A stretch of DNA of 9,107 nucleotides. It comes from an uncultured Gemmatimonadota bacterium (GTDB lineage: Bacteria > Gemmatimonadota > Gemmatimonadetes > Longimicrobiales > Gaopeijiaceae). The first letter of the stretch is position 1. Each line of letters starts with the position of its first letter. The stretch lies in contig CALHIO010000307.1 in NCBI GenBank assembly GCA_938030915.1, positions 1 to 9,107 on the forward strand, given 5' to 3'. A program made the translations under genes and the position numbers. Positions 5,606-9,107 of the stretch are shown here, one piece after another. The notes beneath the pieces were generated by a model, which saw nothing but the letters and a program-made list of their open reading frames with translations, ran no database searches and had not been told where the DNA came from.

Positions 5606-7161
5606 CCGAAGGAAATGCCCTGGGCCAGCGGGAGGTCCGTGCTCCAGTTCACCGTGTTCGTCTGTCGCCGCATGTAGGCCTTCCACGCGTCCGAGCCGGA
5701 CTCGCGACCACCGCCGGTCTCCTTCTCGCCGCCGAACGCGCCACCGATCTCGGCACCCGAGGTGCCGATATTCACGTTGGCGATCCCGCAGTCGGAGCCG
5801 CGATGCGAGAGGAAGTATTCAGCCTCGCGGAAGTTGTCCGTGAAGATCGATGACGACAGACCCTGCGGAACGTCGTTGTGGATCCGGAGGGCTTCGTCCA
5901 TCTCGGCGATCGCTTCGGACGGTGAGGCGTCGGCGCTCCCGTATTCGATGATGTACAGGATCGGCGCGAACGTCTCGTCCTGAACGATTTCGAAGTGGTT
6001 GTCGGCCGAGGCGATGCACGGCTGCACGTACCGTCCGCCGGGATAGCCATCCCCATCGAGTACCGCACCGCCGTAGAGAATCTCACCTCCTTCGGCGATG
6101 ACCTTCTCCTGAGCGGCCACGAACGCGTGAACCGAGTCTTCGTTGAGGAGCGGGCCCATGAGGGTGCCCTCGTCGAGCGGGTTCCCGATCCGGACGCCCT
6201 CGTACGCCTTGATCAGGCGACGGACCAGCTCGTCCTTCATGGAGCGGTGGACGATGATGCGGCGGGTGCTGGTGCATCGCTGGCCCGCCGTTCCCACCGA
6301 TCCGAAGACGATGCCGGGAAGGGCCAGGTCGAGGTTGGCGTGCGGCGTCACGATGATCGCGTTGTTTCCACCCAGCTCGAGGATCGACTTGCCCAGGCGG
6401 GCACCCACGACTTCGCCGACTCGCTTGCCCATCCGGCATGAACCGGTGGCGGACACGAGTGGCACACGTCGGTCGTGAAGCATGCGCTCGCCAATCGTGG
6501 CGCCGTGACCGATCGCGAGCGAGAAGATCGCGGGATCGACATCGTTCGCGCGGCATACCTCGGCGGCCAGCTTGGTCACGGCAACCGCGGTCAGCGGAGT
6601 GCGCTCCGACGGCTTCCAGAGTGTGGAGTCACCACAGACGGCGGCGAGCGCCGCGTTCCAGCTCCACACCGCAACGGGGAAGTTGAAGGCGCTGATCACG
6701 CCCACGACGCCGAGCGGGTGCCACTGCTCACGCATGTGGTGATCGGGCCGCTCACTCGCGAGAGTCAGGCCGTACAGCTGGCGCGAGAGACCGGTCGCAA
6801 AGTCGCAGATGTCGATCATCTCCTGGACCTCGCCCTCGCCCTCGGCCTTGATCTTGCCCATCTCGAGCGTCACCAGAGCACCGAGCTCCGACTTCACCTC
6901 GCGCAGCTTGTTGCCGAGCTGGCGCACGATCTCACCGCGCTTCGGGGCCGGGAGCTTGCGCCACTCGAGGAACGCCGCGTGGGCCCGATCGACGATTTCG
7001 TCGTACTCGGCCTCCGTGACCTCTCGAACGGTACCGAGGCGGCTTCCGTCGATCGGTGTGAAGACTTCGATGTCGGGGCCGGATCCGACCCATTCTCCGG
7101 CGAAGCCGCCGAGGTTGGATTCTTCGATGCCGAGGGTGCGGAGGATGTGTTCGGTATTCAT
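5602..7161 (-). CDS. ALDH7-family aldehyde dehydrogenase (alpha-aminoadipic semialdehyde / piperideine-6-carboxylate dehydrogenase type)
   Basis: A 519-residue NAD(P)-dependent aldehyde dehydrogenase. Catalytic residues are visible: Asn160 in SAFNFPVAVW, Lys183 in LWKPSERTPL, Glu262 in LELGGNNA and nucleophile Cys296 in TAGQRCTSTRR. The C-terminus (GGAFGGEKETGGGRESGSD, then YMRRQTNTVNWS and STDLPLAQGI) is the ALDH7/antiquitin signature, also found in bacterial piperideine-6-carboxylate dehydrogenases such as P. putida AmaB/Pcd. These oxidise 2-aminoadipate-6-semialdehyde to 2-aminoadipate in lysine breakdown. Glu114 and Arg295 sit where I recall the substrate-recognising Glu and Arg of human ALDH7A1. 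The start is ATG at 7161-7159 (MNTEHILRTLGI), matching the family N-terminus; there is no clear Shine-Dalgarno sequence. The open frame back to 7260 is not family-like. Its stop is shared with the TTG start of the hydrolase. The family is certain; lysine as the substrate source is inferred. Confidence 0.93.
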   Translation of the reverse strand: MNTEHILRTLGIEESNLGGFAGEWVGSGPDIEVFTPIDGSRLGTVREVTEAEYDEIVDRAHAAFLEWRKLPAPKRGEIVRQLGNKLREVKSELGALVTLEMGKIKAEGEGEVQEMIDICDFATGLSRQLYGLTLASERPDHHMREQWHPLGVVGVISAFNFPVAVWSWNAALAAVCGDSTLWKPSERTPLTAVAVTKLAAEVCRANDVDPAIFSLAIGHGATIGERMLHDRRVPLVSATGSCRMGKRVGEVVGARLGKSILELGGNNAIIVTPHANLDLALPGIVFGSVGTAGQRCTSTRRIIVHRSMKDELVRRLIKAYEGVRIGNPLDEGTLMGPLLNEDSVHAFVAAQEKVIAEGGEILYGGAVLDGDGYPGGRYVQPCIASADNHFEIVQDETFAPILYIIEYGSADASPSEAIAEMDEALRIHNDVPQGLSSSIFTDNFREAEYFLSHRGSDCGIANVNIGTSGAEIGGAFGGEKETGGGRESGSDAWKAYMRRQTNTVNWSTDLPLAQGISFG

Positions 7162-7250
7162 GGCCGAGCGGGTCGGAGTGACGGCGCGGGGACGCCGGGA
7201 CGTACGAGAGGTGAAGTCTCTCAGCGTGGGTGGGGGAAGGGAAGAACGGG

Positions 7251-7274
7251 GGTGGTGCACCGACGTGCACCACC
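7251..7274. repeat. perfect 10-base inverted repeat (operator or terminator candidate)
   Basis: GGTGGTGCAC (7251-7260) and GTGCACCACC (7265-7274) are exact reverse complements around CGAC. Each arm contains the self-palindrome GTGCAC (7255-7260 and 7265-7270), so two identical palindromic sites are spaced 10 bp apart, one helical turn. It lies in the 149-bp gap 37 bases beyond the quinoprotein stop and about 90 bases upstream of the aldehyde dehydrogenase start. On the minus strand the stem is followed by CCCGTTCTTCCC, a poor U-tract. It may be a regulator-binding site for the dehydrogenase/hydrolase pair, a terminator of the quinoprotein gene, or both. The rest of the gap shows no clear promoter. 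Confidence 0.65.
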
Positions 7275-7310
7275 TTCGTCGACCACGCTGGATCGTTCGC
7301 TCGTTGTCGG

Positions 7311-8300
7311 CTACATCCCGACCAGTTTCATCGCGGCCAGGCCGTCCGAGAGCTGAATCATGATGTACTGCTCACCCTCGTGGACCCAGCTCGACATGCC
7401 GTACCGCGAGATCCCGGGGATCTCGACCGCACCGACTCTCTCCCCTGTGGCCTTGTCGATGCCGAACAGGTGCGGCGTGCCGTCCTCGGTCTGCCCCGTC
7501 GCAAGCAGCAGCGTCGGTGTCGCCGCTATGGCTGCGTGTCCCCGGCGTCCGCGGTTCGTCGGGACGTCGGGGATCCCCGCCAGAAGAGGATGGTCCCGGA
7601 TGCGATCCTGCTCGGCCTGCGGTGCGTCACCGTGCGGAATCATCCAGAGATGCTCGCCCGAGTTCATGTCGATCGCGACGATCCGCCCGACCGGGCCCTT
7701 CCAGATGGGAAGCCCGTCCATGGTCGCCTGATCCTGACGCGCAGCCTGCGGAACCCCCGGACCCGAAGCTCGCGACCAGTCCGAGTAGGTGGTTCCGGTC
7801 TGGTGGTCTCCGTCCAGCGGTGACTCGGCGGCGTTCATCAGGATCACCGGCGAGCACCCACTCGTCGACGTGATGAAGAGGACCCCTTCGACGGGGTCGG
7901 CGACCGGTGGCCCGGTGATGTTGGCGCCGCCACCCCCACCGGGGCAGACGAGCGCCGGCCCATCCGCTCCCCCGACGTGTGTCGGCGGGGCGAAGAAGTC
8001 GACGAACAGGTCGTTCTCGCGGGCGTGCTGCAGAGCCATCTCCCCGATCGTCGGTGAATAGTCGATCAGATCCATTTCCGTGCGACCCTGCATGTCGAAG
8101 GGAGCCGGCTTCGACGGGAATGGCTGGGTCGGCGAGAGCTGCTCGCCTGGCACCCGCGATTGCGGAACGGGTCGCTCGGGAATCGGCCAGATCGGCTCAC
8201 CCGTCTCCCGGTTCAACGCATACACGAACGCCTGTTTGGTCACCTGGAAGACCCCGGGGATCTCACGCCCATCCACGGTGACGTCCATGAGGAGGGTCAC
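7311..8300 (-). pseudogene. PQQ-dependent dehydrogenase, 5'-truncated (C-terminal half only)
   Basis: A 329-residue frame matching the C-terminal half of the large quinoprotein (PQQ-binding beta-propeller) dehydrogenases, periplasmic enzymes that oxidise alcohols or sugars. Recognisable blocks in order: LLMDVTVDGREIPGVFQVTK, FVYALNRETGEPIWPIPERP, VPGEQLSPTQPFPSKP, a CPGGGGGANITGP block, GRIVAIDMNSGEHLWMIPHG, HLFGIDKATGERVG, and WVHEGEQYIMIQLSDG. Full-length relatives are about 600-720 residues, with a signal peptide and N-terminal propeller blades carrying much of the PQQ and metal site. Here the frame meets a stop at 8361-8363 and the SRPBCC gene occupies the upstream DNA, so the N-terminal half is absent. 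The only starts (GTG 8300, ATG 8288) fall directly at the homology break and lack a good Shine-Dalgarno sequence. There is no export signal. Probably a remnant left by deletion or rearrangement. The frame itself has no internal stops, so decay is recent or a shortened product is retained. Confidence 0.75.
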
Positions 8301-8337
8301 GGGGCCGGGGCGATACTCCCGACTGCGCGTGGCTTCG

Positions 8338-8883
8338 TCAGGTGAAGACGTCCGCGAGGATCATCATGCGATAGCTGAAGATGTCCTTCAGCTCGCGTCG
8401 CACGATCGGCAGCGCGACGGCCCCCAGGGGCCAGAGCGGAAGTCGGTACCGTACCTCGTCGACCATCTCGGTCGCCTCGCAGGGTCCACCCGGCTCGACG
8501 GGTACGGCCATGAAGGAGTGCCGGTGGATCCATGTGTGATAGGGGCCACGGATCTGAGTGTCCGTGAACGACGCCGAGGATCTCCCCTCGACGCCCGACG
8601 GAGGATTCCACTCCGTGATCTCGGTACGCCATCCGAACGGGATGCCGTTCAGTCGAAGGCGGTAGTCGATCAGGGCTCCGGAGCGCATGGCAATCGGTGT
8701 CGGCGTGGTGATTCGAAACCGAAGGCGGGGCGGTGTGATAAGCTCCAGATTCTCGGCGGCCGCGAAGAAGGCGAAGACCTTCTCGAGTGGTCGTTCGATC
8801 CGCGCCGTCGCGCGCAGCAGGTACATGCCCGAGCCGAGGACGTCGGCGACCGGGTCCACACGCCAATCGGTGACCGCGGTCAT
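8338..8883 (-). CDS. SRPBCC (START/Bet v1-like) ligand-binding domain protein
   Basis: A 181-residue single-domain protein. It matches the bacterial SRPBCC family of 'ligand-binding' proteins: VFAFFAAAENLELITPPRL (36-54), RFRITTPTPIAMRSGALIDY (55-74), LNGIPFGWRTEITEWNPP (78-95), DTQIRGPYHTWIHRHSF (108-124), VDEVRYRLPLWPLG (141-154), and a closing RRELKDIFSYR (162-172). The fold forms a hydrophobic pocket for lipids or other apolar ligands; this subgroup has no assigned reaction. The segment 96-105 (SGVEGRSSAS) looks like a short insertion compared with the usual 'W-x-PP-x-x-F-x-D'. The start could be the ATG at 8883 or, closer to the typical N-terminus, Met20 (ATG at 8826); neither has a clear Shine-Dalgarno sequence. 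It lies 28 bases downstream of the partial gene and 37 bases upstream of the quinoprotein remnant, all in the same direction. Confidence 0.85.
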   Translation of the reverse strand: MTAVTDWRVDPVADVLGSGMYLLRATARIERPLEKVFAFFAAAENLELITPPRLRFRITTPTPIAMRSGALIDYRLRLNGIPFGWRTEITEWNPPSGVEGRSSASFTDTQIRGPYHTWIHRHSFMAVPVEPGGPCEATEMVDEVRYRLPLWPLGAVALPIVRRELKDIFSYRMMILADVFT

Positions 8884-8911
8884 GGCATCATCGGGGCGCG
8901 GCGGCGGTCAC

Positions 8912-9107
8912 CTACCCCCCGTTTTTCGCCTTATTCCGCCAGAACTCTCTCGGATCCTCCTCGACTACGGGAATCACCGCGCGGATGAGTCGGACGGCGC
9001 CGGATCCGAAGATCTTCTGAAGCGCCTCGACTGTCTCGGCGTTCGGGTTCGCTTTCAGGCTCTTCAAGCGCAGCTTCGGCGCGGGCTCTCCATTGTCGCG
9101 GCCAACC
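8912..9107 (-). CDS. unrecognised protein, C-terminal 64 residues (partial)
   Basis: The minus-strand frame starting at 9106 is open from the window edge to a TAG at 8914-8912. It reads VGRDNGEPAPKLRLKSLKAN at the edge and later ETVEALQKIFGSGAVRLIRA, then VIPVVEEDPREFWRNKAKNGG to the stop, with the final Gly-Gly just before it. The composition (amphipathic helix NAETVEALQKIF, then a valine/isoleucine strand, then charged residues) looks like real protein, and no other frame here does. I do not recognise the family. Its 5' part lies beyond the window. It is followed 28 bases later by the SRPBCC gene on the same strand. Confidence 0.55.
   Translation of the reverse strand, partial: VGRDNGEPAPKLRLKSLKANPNAETVEALQKIFGSGAVRLIRAVIPVVEEDPREFWRNKAKNGG

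Noticed and set aside
7205..7221. GAGAG/CTCTC small inverted repeat upstream of the aldehyde dehydrogenase
   Set aside because: Only 5-base arms with a 7-base loop; expected by chance in this composition.
7162..7260. N-terminal extension of the aldehyde dehydrogenase to 7260
   Set aside because: The extra 33 residues are Arg/Pro/Ser-rich, include the palindrome DNA, and do not match ALDH7 N-termini.
6475..7356. 293-codon plus-strand frame opposite the aldehyde dehydrogenase
   Set aside because: The minus strand encodes an unmistakable ALDH7 enzyme across this stretch.
8080..8988. 302-codon plus-strand frame opposite the quinoprotein remnant and SRPBCC gene
   Set aside because: Both minus-strand products match known families over this span; the plus frame shows no motif.
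1..9107. CRISPR array, insertion sequence, tRNA/rRNA, defence or toxin-antitoxin system
   Set aside because: No spaced direct repeats, transposase motifs, RNA gene signatures or known defence domains were seen on either strand.

Overview
The window is a GC-rich bacterial chromosome segment of ordinary housekeeping and accessory-metabolism genes. It has tight gene packing, frequent GTG/TTG starts, stop/start overlaps and long antisense reading frames caused by base composition. An exported S9 peptidase, an ICMT-type methyltransferase and a quinoprotein of the large PQQ-dehydrogenase family would fit Gemmatimonadota or a similar environmental GC-rich phylum. That placement is inference from gene style only; no rRNA or marker gene is present.

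Left part (1-1492): the C-terminal tail of a GNAT-type acetyltransferase overlaps, through GTGA, an alpha/beta-hydrolase-fold protein. That protein has glycine where the nucleophilic serine should be. Convergent to it, on the minus strand, is a small membrane methyltransferase of the isoprenylcysteine carboxyl methyltransferase type. A 99-bp divergent intergenic region follows.

Middle (1592-4711, plus strand): an exported S9 (prolyl-oligopeptidase/DPP-like) peptidase with an intact Ser/Asp/His triad shares one base with msrA, so the two are probably co-transcribed. After a 142-bp gap containing an extended -10-like element comes a small double-helix-turn-helix protein of unknown role. A strong stem-loop terminator closes this side.

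Right part (4778-9107, minus strand, read right to left): the tail of an unrecognised protein, a SRPBCC-domain protein, a 5'-truncated PQQ-dependent dehydrogenase, a 10-bp-arm inverted repeat in the intergenic region, an ALDH7-family aldehyde dehydrogenase (alpha-aminoadipic semialdehyde dehydrogenase type), and a carbon-nitrogen hydrolase. The hydrolase starts with TTG inside the stop codon of the dehydrogenase. The last two form a translationally coupled pair that could act in degradation of lysine or another amine.

No mobile element, CRISPR array, tRNA or rRNA was seen, and no gap exceeds 300 bases. I do not see a clearly new multi-gene system. The most interesting points are the serine-less hydrolase, the quinoprotein remnant, the operator-like palindrome, the TTGA-coupled enzyme pair and the orphan double-HTH protein.
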